Part shown: piece by piece, positions 18,502 to 29,600 of the stretch
Position numbering within the stretch: the first letter of the stretch is position 1
Layout: each line of letters starts with the position of its first letter
NCBI RefSeq assembly: GCF_041146395.1
Contig: NW_027182889.1
Coordinates: forward strand, 310,001 to 374,000
Direction of reading: 5' to 3'
Source: Eulemur rufifrons
Lineage: Eukaryota > Chordata > Mammalia > Primates > Lemuridae
DNA: 64,000 bases
The notes under the pieces: generated by a model
Databases searched by the model: none
Told to the model about the DNA's origin: nothing
The model's input: the letters and a program-made list of their open reading frames with translations, nothing else
Program-made: the position numbers and the translations under genes

Positions 18502-20170
18502 CCTGCGGTGGGGCGGGGGGTCAGGAAGCGCAGACCCCTCCCGCGGCTGCGCGGCCCCGGTCTCTGCAGCACCCCCACCCTCCACCCGCAGGGCCCCTCC
18601 GGCCTGAGAACCCGCCCCTCCCGCGGCTGTGCGCCCCCCACCCCGGATCCGCAGGGCTCCTCCAGCCTGGAGCTCCAGTCCCCGCCAGCGGAGGGGCTTC
18701 CCGCACGTGCAGCCCCTCCCTCTAGCCTGCAGACCGCGGCCAGGCCGGCTGTGCGCACGGGACCGACAGCGCCCCGTCCGTGACCCCCGTCCTGACCACA
18801 GGCCCCTTCGCCACCAGATCGAGCTGCGGGCCCCGCACGCGCTACCTGTCCGTCCCCGGCGGTCCAGACGCCGCCGCCGCTCAGCGCTGGGATCTCCCCG
18901 GCCGCGCGCTTCCGCCGGGCGTGGGCTCCGCGCGCTGGCAGTGCGGTGACGCGAGAGGCGAGCCTGCCTGGTGCCACCCCTCGGCTACCGGCGGAGCGGG
19001 CGGGGCCTGGGGAAGGCGCGGGACTGCGGCCCCGCCCGCCGAGCGCGGCGCCTCCCGCCTCCCTCGGCTGGCGTCGTCCACCGCCGGCCCCGGGTGGGAG
19101 CTGCGGGCGGCAGCCTCTCCCGCGGGGCGGGGGCCGGAGCCCGCTCGCTCTTCCCGTGGGAGCGGCCTTCCGGGAGCCGACCCTCGGGAGTGCCGGCCGC
19201 GGGGAGCGGGGGTGGGGCGCCGGCGGGGCCGCCCCTATTGGCTGGCGGGGATTGGCTGAGCGCGTGGGGCGGGGCCATCCCGACGGGTGCCCCATTTCCT
19301 GGCGGGGATTGGCTGGGGTGCGGAGGGCGGGGCCTCTCGCGGTGGGGGGGGTAGGGCCGCCCGCACTTCCTGGCGGGGATTGGCTGGGGGCGCAGGGCGG
19401 GACCCCATTTCCTGGCGGCGATTGGCTGAGGTCGCGGGGCGGGGCCATCCCGACGGGTGCCCCATTTCCTGGCGGGGATTGGCTGGGGTGCGGAGGGCGG
19501 GGCCTTCGCGGTGGAGGGGGTAGGGCCGCCCGCACTTCCTGGCGGGCATTGGCTGAGCGCGCGGGGCGGGGCCATCCCAACGGGGACGTCCCATTTCCTG
19601 GCGGGGATTGGCTGGGGGCGCAGGGCGGGACCCCATTTCCTCGCGGGGATTGGCTGAGGTCGCGGGGCGGGGCCATCGGGCGGTGTCTTGGCGTCTCTGG
19701 CACAGCGGCCTCGCGGGCCCGGGGTCTGCACCCGTCAGGCTGCGTGGTCTCCGGCAGCTCTCGGCCCTCGGGGCTGGCAGCTTCGTCGGGGGCTCGTGGA
19801 GGCAGCGCGACGGCCCGGCCGGCTCCGCGGGACGTGCTGCCGTTTGCCCGGCGCCGTCGGCCCCTGGCTAAGTCGCCCCCGCGGCGGGCGGAGCGGGCGG
19901 AGGGTCCGGCGTAGCGCGAGGCCCACCCGCCCCACGCGACGGAGCCGAGCTTGCCACGTGGCCTGCCGGCCGCGGGTCCGAGTCTCAGCACGTTCGCCCG
20001 GCACTCGGTTGCGACCGGGCTGGCGCTTCCCGGACCCTGGTCCTCTCGCTGTTGACGGGACCCAGCCTCGCTGCCACGCCGACCGCGAGGGGCCGCCGAC
20101 TTCGCGCGCCTCCACCTGCCTTCGCCTCCTCGAGCGCAGGGTGGGTCCCCCGCCCCCAGCTCGCGACTGA
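18502..20170 (-). promoter_or_regulatory. SPATA2L: SPATA2L CpG-rich upstream/promoter region
   Basis: The sequence is very GC- and CpG-rich, with long open frames on both strands and no exon supported by homology. It probably includes a SPATA2L 5' UTR exon (candidate donor at 18845/18844) and the start sites. The CCAAT minisatellite occupies 19230-19685. CpG density falls after about 20170. Confidence 0.6.
19230..19685 (-). repeat. CCAAT/GC-box/ETS minisatellite upstream of SPATA2L
   Basis: Nine ATTGGCTG motifs (CCAAT boxes read on the SPATA2L strand) occur at 19237, 19251, 19308, 19379, 19421, 19478, 19548, 19607 and 19649. Most units read TTCCTGGCGGGGATTGGCTG, preceded by CCATTTCC or GCACTTCC (an ETS-type TTCC core), and contain GGGCGGGGCC (Sp1-type GC box). 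Spacings of 57, 71 and 42 bp repeat as 57, 70, (59) and 42, so a three-unit block of about 170 bp has itself been duplicated. The array lies 735-1185 bases upstream of the SPATA2L ATG. Confidence 0.93.
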
Positions 20171-20289
20171 GTTCGTGCGGCCCGGTGCCTGCCGCGACTC
20201 CTAGGATGGGCCCGACCTGGTGTGGCCCTGCCTTGCCTCCGAGGAAGCCGGCAGCCGCATGGAAAGCCCTGCCCAGGGCTGTGAGGTCC

Positions 20290-20665
20290 TCTTGGAACCC
20301 GTGTATGTGGCTTTATACGGAAATAGGGTTTTTAGAGATGTAATCAAGTCAACATGAGATTATTCTAGATTAGGACAGACCCTAAATCCAGTATGACTGG
20401 TGTCCTTGTAAGAAGTGAGAAATTTAGACACATGCATGGGGAGGAGGCTGGAGTGATGCAGCTTCAAGCCAAGGATACCCGCAGCCGCCTTCTCCCGCGG
20501 GAAAAGGCGGGAAAGGCTTCCCAAAGCCTTCCGAGGGACGCAGCCCTGCCCACATCCTGGTTTCGGGTTTCTGGTCGGCAGAACCATGAGAGTAAATTTC
20601 AGTTCTAAGCCACTCGTTCTATGGCATTTGTCATGGCAGCCCCAGGACACTCATCCGAACCTCAT
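20290..20665 (+). mobile_element. Old interspersed repeat, family unassigned
   Basis: Several strings recur widely in mammalian genomes in this order: GGAAATAGGGTTTTTAGAGA, GACTGGTGTCCTTGTAAGAA, CAAGCCAAGGATACC, then TAAGCCACTCGTTCTATGG and CATGGCAGCCCCAGGACACT. I recognise the pattern but cannot name the family with confidence. Confidence 0.55.
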
Positions 20666-22915
20666 ATATCTGCTCTGACAGCTCTGCGGTCCCAGCCGAC
20701 AGCAGCCACTGTGGACAGTGGACAGAACCCAGCCCTGGTCACTGGGTCACACTGGGGGAGGGACAGAGACAAGCTGTCCCCTCTGACCCCTGCCCAAGTG
20801 GAAGATTCATGAACAAAATAAATGACTTGTGTGTTTCAGCCAGTGAGTTGGGGTGGTTTGTCACAGTGGCAGCTGCCTGGGACAGGTGGGCTCACATTTC
20901 CTTCTTTGCTCCCCCAGGGATGGAGGCGCCTTGGCTCCGTCTACACACGTGGCCTCCTGGGGACCCTGGGCTGGGAGCAGCAGACTCGCCAGTCAGGGGG
21001 TCCACCTGTGCTTACCTGGCCCGGGACTGCCACCTGGTCCTCTGAGCTCCCTGCCCCGTGTGCCCCACAGCTGTGCACATGGGCTCGTCTCTCCCCCCAC
21101 ACCACCGTGCTCAGCATTCTCTAGCTTGATAATTTTCCCCAGTCTAGTGGGTGCAGTTATATGTTCATTTGCATTTGATTTTTGCTATGATTTGAACGCT
21201 ACTTATGCGGAATTTTTTTGATTTCCCCCTTTACAGGTGGCCATTTGTAATCTTTGTCGATTTTCTAACTGAGGCTCCTGCTTTTTTCTTGCTGACTTGC
21301 AGGGTTTCCGGTCGGAAAGTTCTACTACTCATCCCTGTTTTATGGAGGAGCTGCAGGCTCAGAGAGGCTAAAGGAGTAGCCTAAAGTCACACAGCAAGAA
21401 GCGCCCCTGAACACAGCCTGCCTAATCCGTGCCAAGGAAACAGCTCAAAGTACTGGCCTGACAGGTGTGGCCCCTGATGCAAGCCAAAGGTGCTTCACGA
21501 TCAGGGTCTGCTCAAGACAGCTCATCACCATTCTCTGAAGTGGGGCTTTAAAATCCCACCTTCAGGTAGGGCACGGTGGCTCACGCTGGTAATCCTAGCA
21601 CTTTGGGAGGCTGAGGCAGGAGATCTGCTTGAGGTCAAGAGTTCAAGACTATCCTGAGCAAGAGTGACACCCCCATCTCTACTAAAAATAGAAAGGTTAG
21701 CCGGGCATGGTGGCGCATAACTGTAGTCCCAGCTACTTGTGAGGCTGAGGCAGGAGGATCTTCATTGCCCTCTAGCCGGGGCAACAGTGCGAGACTCTGT
21801 CTCCAACAACAACAAGAATCCCACCTTCAGACATCCATGCTGAAGCCTGGGGCAGGGATATCACCCCATCCCCACCCCTAGAGACACCAAGACTAGCTGG
21901 GGTCCAGGTCCGGGGGACTCAGAACTCCATGCCTCACAAGAGCACAGACTTATGACTGGAGAGAAGCATCTTGGAGTCAGCAGAGCACCAGGGCGTCCGG
22001 GGCAGGGTCAGGGGCTGAGTTTGGGTCTCCTCTTTGCAGAGGGCCGGGGCGCAGAGGACCGAAAGCTCTGCCGCACACGGGCAGGCAGGTAAGTGGCAGC
22101 CCCTGTTTTCCTTGGACTCTGGATGAGGGGTTGGGGGTGGGGAATCACTGAGAAGTGAAGCCCCAGGGCTGCCCACCCACGGAGGACCACCCAGGCCAGA
22201 GAACGGCCGTGTGAGGGACTCGGTCGCCCTGCTTGGTCCTGCGCCAGTGCGTGCTCCTGGGGTCCCCATCCCAGGCATCCCTGGCACTGTCTGCAGGCGG
22301 ACTCTGGAGTCACCCTGCTGGGCTCAAAGCCCGTTCTGCTGCCACCTGCAGGGGTACGTCCCGTTTGCTCCCCAGGGGTCCTGTGAGGGGTAACCCAGTT
22401 ATTACCTGCAGAGGGTTTGACACACGGAGCATCTGAGACACATCAGCTGTTACTGTTTTGTAAGACTCTTTCCCCAGGGAACCCAAACTGTCCCCACAGC
22501 CAGCCCCTGGTGGAACCCGGGGTCGGGGCTCCCCTTTCCTGTGGGGGGGCAGAGGGGCCCTCCCTCCCTGAAGGAGGCCACCCGGGCTCAGCCACCTGCC
22601 CTCCTCTCCAGGGCCACATGCGTCCACCGCAGGGCACTCGTGTACAGACCCACAATGACTCCCGAGAGACCTTCAGGGGAGAGCTCTGGGCTCAGGTCCT
22701 CAGGGACGACCTGTGACCCCGACCCCACCCAGCCCACTGGTGCCCGGCTCTGGAAGGCAAAGTGTAGCCCTGCCCAGCCAGCTGCAGCCCCAGGGGGTCC
22801 TGCTCCCCGGCACTGATGAGGACGGGCCAGGCTTGGTTTGGGGGTGCTGTGGCTCTCGCCACCCACCTCAGTGGCTCCTGGTGGATGGGGTGGGGGCTGC
22901 GGAGCCGTGTCAAGC
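20666..22915. other. Intergenic region between SPATA2L and VPS9D1
   Basis: Contents include a second old repeat tail near 20815-20885 (CAGCCAGTGAGTTGGGGTGG), a MIR-like fragment at 21330-21425, and an Alu at 21566-21818. The remaining sequence to 22915 shows no gene I can support. Confidence 0.7.
21566..21818 (+). mobile_element. Alu
   Basis: It begins GTAGGGCACGGTGGCTCACGC and carries the AAAAATAGAAAGGTTAGCCG linker. The tail is CAACAACAACAAG. The right arm is shortened. Confidence 0.9.
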
Positions 22916-22932
22916 GAGACAGCAATGACCTC

Positions 22933-22938
22933 TTTATT
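22933..22938 (-). terminator. VPS9D1: VPS9D1 poly(A) signal
   Basis: TTTATT on the plus strand is AATAAA on the VPS9D1 strand, about 700 bases past the stop codon. It is the first canonical signal downstream. Confidence 0.7.
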
Positions 22939-23638
22939 TTAGGCTGGGTTGGTGGTCATGAGCGGACACGTGACCGTCGGGCGCCGACCCGCAGCTCACA
23001 CCGACCTGGGGGAGGATGTTCAGGGCAGAGTTGGCCGGGGGTCCCGAATGCTCCCCGCCTACTGCCACGGTGAGCGGGAGGCAGCCCACGGCGCCGGTGC
23101 CTGGCCCGTCAGGCACGCAGAGCAGCCCAGCCCGGGGAAGAGACACGTCTCACACCACCTGTGCCCAGGCCCGGGCGGGGGTGGCAGGCTCTTGTCTTAA
23201 CTCCGACAAGGAGATGGCTCAGAGGAGCTTTGACAGTCTCGGGGGACGGGACCAGACGGCCGCTGCCACTGTGGGTGGGCTGGCAGCCCCCTCTCTGCTC
23301 GGATGCCCCCAGGGGCTGCCCCGTGTCAGTGAGGGTGTTCTGGGGCCCTGCCAGATGCTCACGGCTGAGCCTGCAGCCTCGGGGGGACAGGGCCTGTGTC
23401 AGGGCCTGGGGGACCCCCCAGCTCAGCTCCCTTGATGGGGCCTCTTGGCGCTGCCTGCGGCCCTGGGGGCAGATGTGCGGTGAGGGGGTGGCACGGGCTG
23501 GAGGACACCCCCAGCTGACATGCCCCCTGGTCCCGGGGCCAGGCGTGCAGGGCCCTGTGAGCTCCTGGACAGTCCTCAGTGGGTCCTGTGGCTCTGAGGA
23601 GCAGGAGGAATGGCCCTGGGGACCCTGGGATCTGGCCT

Positions 23639-26600
23639 CTACGATTTGCCCAGGGCCCCCCGGGGCAGCAGCTCCACGTAGCTGAGGGCGCTCTGCAGCG
23701 ACGTCAGGCAGTAGCCCTCCTCTCCAATCAGGTACCTGCACGGACACAGGCAGCACGTGTCATCTGCAGGGACAAAAGGACGCCCCGGTACTCCAGAAGG
23801 CACCACGCTGCCCCCAGGTGGGGCTGTCAGGGCGGCTGGGCTGGGGGGGGCCTTTCCCACCTGTGCTGCCCCTGGGCCCGTCAGCCCCCCCCAGGCAGGT
23901 GTGCTCAGGGGACGACCCCTCAGCTCCTGCCTCAGGAGGGTGGGCCGAGTGAGGCGCCGTGGGACGTGCTGGTGGGGGCAGCCTATGAACAGGTGGCGCG
24001 GGAGGGGGGCCCATGGGCGTGCTCTGTGACAGGCAGGGCCACACGCCTGCAGCCTGTTGACACCAGACCACAGGCTAGGCCTGGGGATGAGGTCCCCTGG
24101 CAGGCGAGGCTGCCCTGTCCCCAGCTCTTCCCGCAGAGCTCCCGCCCTGCCCCCGCGGGCTGCTACCCCTCGTGGATGAACTCCTCCAGGGCCGCGCACT
24201 CCGACACCAGCTGGGGGAGGCCGCTCCGCAGCACCACGAAGGACAGGATGGGCAGCAGGTCGTCCGCGCCACTGCTGGGCAAGGCACGGCGCTGTGGGCT
24301 GGGCGGGGCCGCTCCCTCCGCAGGCCTGGCGGCCCTTGGAGCGGCCCTGCTGTGCCGGCCGCCCTCTCTGTGCTTCCTGCACACCTGTGGCCCAGGGGAC
24401 CACCGGGGGCAGCGAGGCGGCCCGGCCCCTCCAGCCTGTGCCATCCCCCCACAGTCTCAGATCTCGTGACTCCAGGGCCTGGGGGCAGGATGGCGGCCCC
24501 TCCCCCTGTAGCTCCCTCCCTCACGCTCCGCAGGGTCCCCTCCGGTCCCCCAGGGCCCCTACACCAAGGGTCTGGGCAGGAACAAGCTGAGAGCGGTGTC
24601 ACTGGCGTGGCACAGCGGGCACCCCGGATCCGTCACAGGACTTGGGGAGCCAGTGGAGCCCTGTGGGGCGCTCAGAACCCCACAGGGCAAAGAGCCCAGG
24701 GGACCGTGAGACAGGGGACCCGCCTGCTGCACCTGCAGGGACACAGGCAGCCCCCACTGGCCCCACAGACGGGGCTGGCGTGGGGGCTGCGTCTGACACT
24801 GTTTTACCCACAGTGACTTGTGCAGAAACCCAGCTTACAAAATGGGCGAGGCTTGGTCTGGCCCCTCCCACCAGACCCTGCCACTGAGGCCCGGTGGCCT
24901 CACCCTGGGTGGATGGGAGCGTCTGTTCCCTGCCCTGGTCGGGCTCAGCTCGTCACCTGCAGGCCCTGAGTGCAGGGCAGGTGCCACAGCCCCACCCCAG
25001 GCTGCCAGAGCAGGTGTGCTCGGGGCTGACCCCGGCCCATGGAGTAGGGTCGCAGGGACTGCGGGGACGCCGGCTCCAGGTGGACACCAGGGCGAGGTGA
25101 GGAGGTTGCTGGGCTCAGCTGAGTCCGGGGGAGACTGAGTGGGCTTGGGCATCCCTGCCCCGAGGCCTGCAGAGCCCAGGTGGGGAAAGCCCTGCCTGCC
25201 CCTCGGGAGGAGGAGGGTTGACAGACATTCCGGGACCCCTCGCTTCCGCTGGGAGGCCTGTTGGGGGGTCAGGCTCTTCACCAGGGCCCAGGTGGCTTAG
25301 GGGGGCCCACGACTCCCTTGCTGTCCTACATGTGAACCTGAGGGGCCGAGCACCTGCTTCTGGGAAAAGCAACCCTAAATTTCACCAGAAGAGCCGTGGG
25401 GTTCCTGATGCCCAGGGAGCCCTGGCCCAGCCCAGCGGCACGGTGTGAACAGCCCTGCCCGGGTGGCAGGAGCCCCCCCTCGCCTCCTCTGAGCCTGTGG
25501 TCCGCAGTGGCCATGGGCTTGTTCTTCCAGAAGACGGGCTCTGCCGCTCAGGAGAGTTCTCTCCCCCTACCCGGCTTCTGAAGGCGGGAGGACAGCCCCT
25601 CGCTTGCCCGCTGCCCTCCCGGGGTGGCCCCCAGCCCGGCCCTCCTGGGACTCACATGGCGGCCGCAGCCACGGGCTGGGGTCCGGCCTCGGACGCGACC
25701 TCGTGGGCGTGGCAGTAGTCCTCCGCACACACACAGATGACCCGCAGGGCCCGCACTGCAGCACGGATGTGTGGCTTGAGGGGTGCCGGGGTGCAGCAGG
25801 AGGCCCAGCAGGGACGGGAAGGCTGCCCCACTCCCTGGGACCACCCACTTGCCCCCGGTGTGCTGGGCTGGGAAGGGCCCGGCGAGCCCTGTGGACACTG
25901 CTCTCACCCCACGCACGTCCCAGGCCCCACATCCGACAAGAGGCACAGGTGTGGGCTCCAGGTCACCCACTGGGAGGGACCCTGCCACACCTGGCCTTGT
26001 CCCCTGGTCTCCTCACCTATGCACTCCAGCTTCTTCTGGGGACAGGTCTCCAGGACGAGCAGCCCCAGCTCCTGAGCTGCCGCGCAGTAGGGGTAGGCGG
26101 TGGCCCCCTTGGCCTCAGGGTCCCAGGGGAGCAGCTTGCTGGGGATGCCAATGGCCGTGGCGGGCGCGTTCCTGTAGAGCTCCATGCTCCTGCTCAGGGC
26201 AGCCTCGCGGGCGCGGTGCACGCTCCTGTGGCAGGGACAGGCCGGGCTCAGCTGCCCCGCGGACCCTGCCCCAGGGAAAGGCAGGCTATGGCCAGAGGCC
26301 TCTGGAACTCAGAGCTGGAGAAAGCTGGCCACGCAAAACAAGCAAATGTCCCAACTGTCCCTGAGACCCCAGCCACGGGAGGTGGGCGTGGCCCTACCTG
26401 CAAACTGGAGACACCTGAGGGCGGCCTCAGAGCGCAGCCCCCGCCACAAGTACCAAGAAACGCCTCAGGGATTGAGAGGAGAGCGACGGTGCCCGGGTGA
26501 GCCGGGCAGGCCCTGTGGGGGACCGGAGCTGGTCATGGGTGGCTGCCGGGCGGGGGCCGTACCTGTACAGGGCCAGCAGCAGCGGCCACAACGGGGAGAA

Positions 26601-29600
26601 GAAGGGCTCCTCGATGCACGCCAGGCAGCGGTCCTTGCAGGCAGCCGTGTTCAGGCTTTCAAAGGCCAGAAGCGTCAGCGAGAGCAGCCTGTCTGCCGGG
26701 AACAGAGCCGGGACGTCCCAACCGGGCCACCACCCCCAGCCCCACCTCTAGGCTGCAGCGCTCCTCCCCCTCGGAGCCACCCCAGCCCCTCAGAACCTGG
26801 CGGCGCAGTGAGGATGCAGCCCCGCTGTTGGGCCTCCCTCTCCAGAGGGCTCGGGGGTGAGGGGTCTACACATTCCCAAGTGGAGAGAGGCTGAGGGTTG
26901 AGCCTCGTGGCACCACCAGGCTGCACACACTCAACAGCTCCGGGGTTGAGATAAAGTGTCTGACCCCACGGGACAGCCAGGACCACCTGCTGACCAGAGG
27001 CTCTGACAGACTGACCCGGACGGGGCAAAGGAGCGAGAGGTAAACAGGCCCCATCTCCCTCGTCCCTGTGCGGCCCTGGGAGGACATGGTGGGGACTCGC
27101 ACACCCGCCCCACCAGCTCTCCGAGGGCCTGCTGGGCAGAATGCTTGGCCCCAGGGGAGGGCAGACGGAGCTGCGGACCAGGGCTGGCACAGCTGCCTCC
27201 AGGGAAGGGCCCTGTCCCAGGGCCCTGGAGGGCTGCACTTGCCGGCTGCCCTGGAGTCAGAGCAGCTCCCCCACTGCCAGGCCTGTGGGCCTCACCGATG
27301 GCGTTGTGTATGTCCTTCACGGCACTCTTCAGCTGCTCCAGCAGGGGCTCCTGCTGTACCCCGGGGGTCTGTGGCTCGGGCTGCCCCCCAAGACCCCGGC
27401 CCCACCTCTCGGATGTAGCCAAGAACTGTTCCAGGTCCTCAAAGGAGCTGTCTTTGTCTTGCAGGTGGGATGAAGCATCCCCCAGGGGTGAGGGTGGCTC
27501 CCCAGGGCTGCTTTCTGCCCCTCTGTCCGGGGGGCCAGGGTGCAGCGGGGGTGTGGTGGCGGGGGCCGGGGAGCTGTCCTGGGGCCGCAGGGCCGTGCCG
27601 GGCTCTGGTGGGGAGAGCATGCAGTACAGGCTCTGTGAGGACCGGAGCCGGCGGCTCCCCGGAGCCAGCAGCCGGTCGGTGTCTGGGGTCCCGGAGCAGC
27701 AGCCTGGAGCAGGCGCGGCTCGGGCGGCCCCGCTCACGACAGGGTACAGCGTGCTGTACACGGCACACTGGAGCTTCTTCAGGAGCTGCGAGATCGGATG
27801 GTCGGGAAGGCTGCAAGGAGAGGGGTGGCTGTCTAGGAAACGCTGCAGCCCCAAAGAGGCAGCGCCCACCACCGCCCTCCTGCCTCCGCAGGGATCATGC
27901 GCCTCTGTGGCCACCCGTCAGAATGGAAGGGGCGGCAGTCTGCCTGCTGGCCCAGCCTGTCACTGACCTCACCCGTCTGGGCTTCAGGCCCTCATTTGTG
28001 ACATCCACCTGTCTACAAAGTTGCCACACTGTGAACCGGTTCAGAGAAGTGATTCGTGGGTTACTTCCTGTTGGTGATGTTGCAAGTAAAGTCTGACTCA
28101 CCCAAGTGGGGAGGTGGAGGAAAGCCAAGGGAACCTTCAGTGCAAAGCCGCTGAGGTCCACAGGGGCCATGGTAGGGGCCGTGGGCAGTCTGCCCCTCTC
28201 CCCGGCACAGCCTTCCAGACCTCCCAGTTAAGCCCCTGGCTCGGTAACCCCCCTTCCATGGCATCCAGCAGCAGGGGAGGAGCTGAAGGCCAGTGGACAG
28301 GAGCTCCGTGGGGCCAAATCAAGAGGGGCCCTGAAGGCTCAAGAGTACCTGAGCAGGTGCGAGACCAGGTTCGTCACCAGCGACAGGTCCCCCGGGCTCC
28401 TCTTGAGCTTGGCCCTCCAATGCTTTGGCCAGTCCTGCAGGACAGGGCACCTTGGAGGAAAGCACGGGGTTCTCCCACGACGGGATGCCCCTCATCCCAT
28501 GCCAAGGTTGGCCCCAGGAGACTGTCCAGGCCTCTCCAGGGCCCTGGCTCACCCCTGCTTTGCCCCGCCCCGGCCCCGCCCCACCGAGGGAGCCCCGCCC
28601 AGTCCAGACCCCGCCCCCACTCGAGGGAGCCCCGCCCCGGCCCCGCCCCACCGAGGGAGGCCCCGCCCCCGCCCTACCCAAGGGAGCCCTGCCAGGTCCT
28701 GGCCCCGCCCCACTGAGGGAGGCCCGCCCAGTCCTGGCCCCGCCCCCACCTGAGGGAGCCCAGCCCCGGCCCCGCCCTACCCGGGGAGCCCCGCCCAGTC
28801 CTGGCCCCGCCCCACCGAGGCAGCCCCGCCCACCCGGTGGAGCCCCGCCCCGGCCCCGCCCCCGCGCGTGCCGCCACACTCACGTGGTCCTGCTCGTACT
28901 CGAGGATGGCGGCGTAGAGCGCCCGCTGCTCGCGCTCCTCCGGGGTCAGGGCGACCTGACTGCAGAACCTCCTGCGGAGCAAGGGCGAGGTGGGCCCCGG
29001 GCCGGACCTGGGGCACGGCCCCCCCAGGCCCCCCAGCTGCCCGGGCGGCGGCAGACGCACCTGTTGGCGGCCTCCTGCAGCCGCAGCCGGCGCTCCTCCA
29101 TCTTGCGCTGGAGCTGGCGGCAGAGTCAAGGGGCGCAGAGTGCGAGCCGCGCGGGCCTCCGCCCCTTCCCGAACCCCGCCGCTTCGCGGCCCCGCGCACC
29201 CGGGGAGCCCGGCCTGCGGCGCGGGGCGCGGCGGGCGGGCGAGCAGGGCTGGGAGGACGGGCCCGCCCGGGAAGGGGCTGCCCAGGGGAGGCTTCTGGGG
29301 GAGGCACATCTGAGCGGCGAGGTCGGGTCGGCGCTGGAGAAGGCTGGGGGGCCGCGGGCAGCCGGCTCACGGCCAGGAGAGCCAGAGGGGGGCTGGGAGC
29401 TGCGGGTGAGGGGGCGCCACCCCGGAGGACGTGCCCCTCTAAGGCGTGAGGATTCTCATTGCTACGCTCCAACCCTGGCACCTCTGCTCCCCCACGCCTC
29501 CCACTTATCTGCCCTCAGCTCAAGGCCAACGCTGTGAATTTTCCCTCAGGGACCACCAGGATGATCAGAAAGGATGCTGTCTCCTCCCGGGCTTTGGCGA

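Noticed and set aside
18195..19991. A 598-codon open frame on the minus strand
   Set aside because: It runs through the CCAAT minisatellite and the wrong frame of SPATA2L exon 1. It is stop-poor because of GC content and has no recognisable domain.
28425..29537. Long plus-strand open frame opposite VPS9D1
   Set aside because: It consists of the GC-box minisatellite and the antisense of exons 7-9. No homology is recognised.
29520..29578. A GT donor further into VPS9D1 intron 6 (CCTG/GTGGTC) for a conventional intron
   Set aside because: It would add [12 protein letters not shown] residues absent from the human protein and would not remove the U12-type branch and acceptor.
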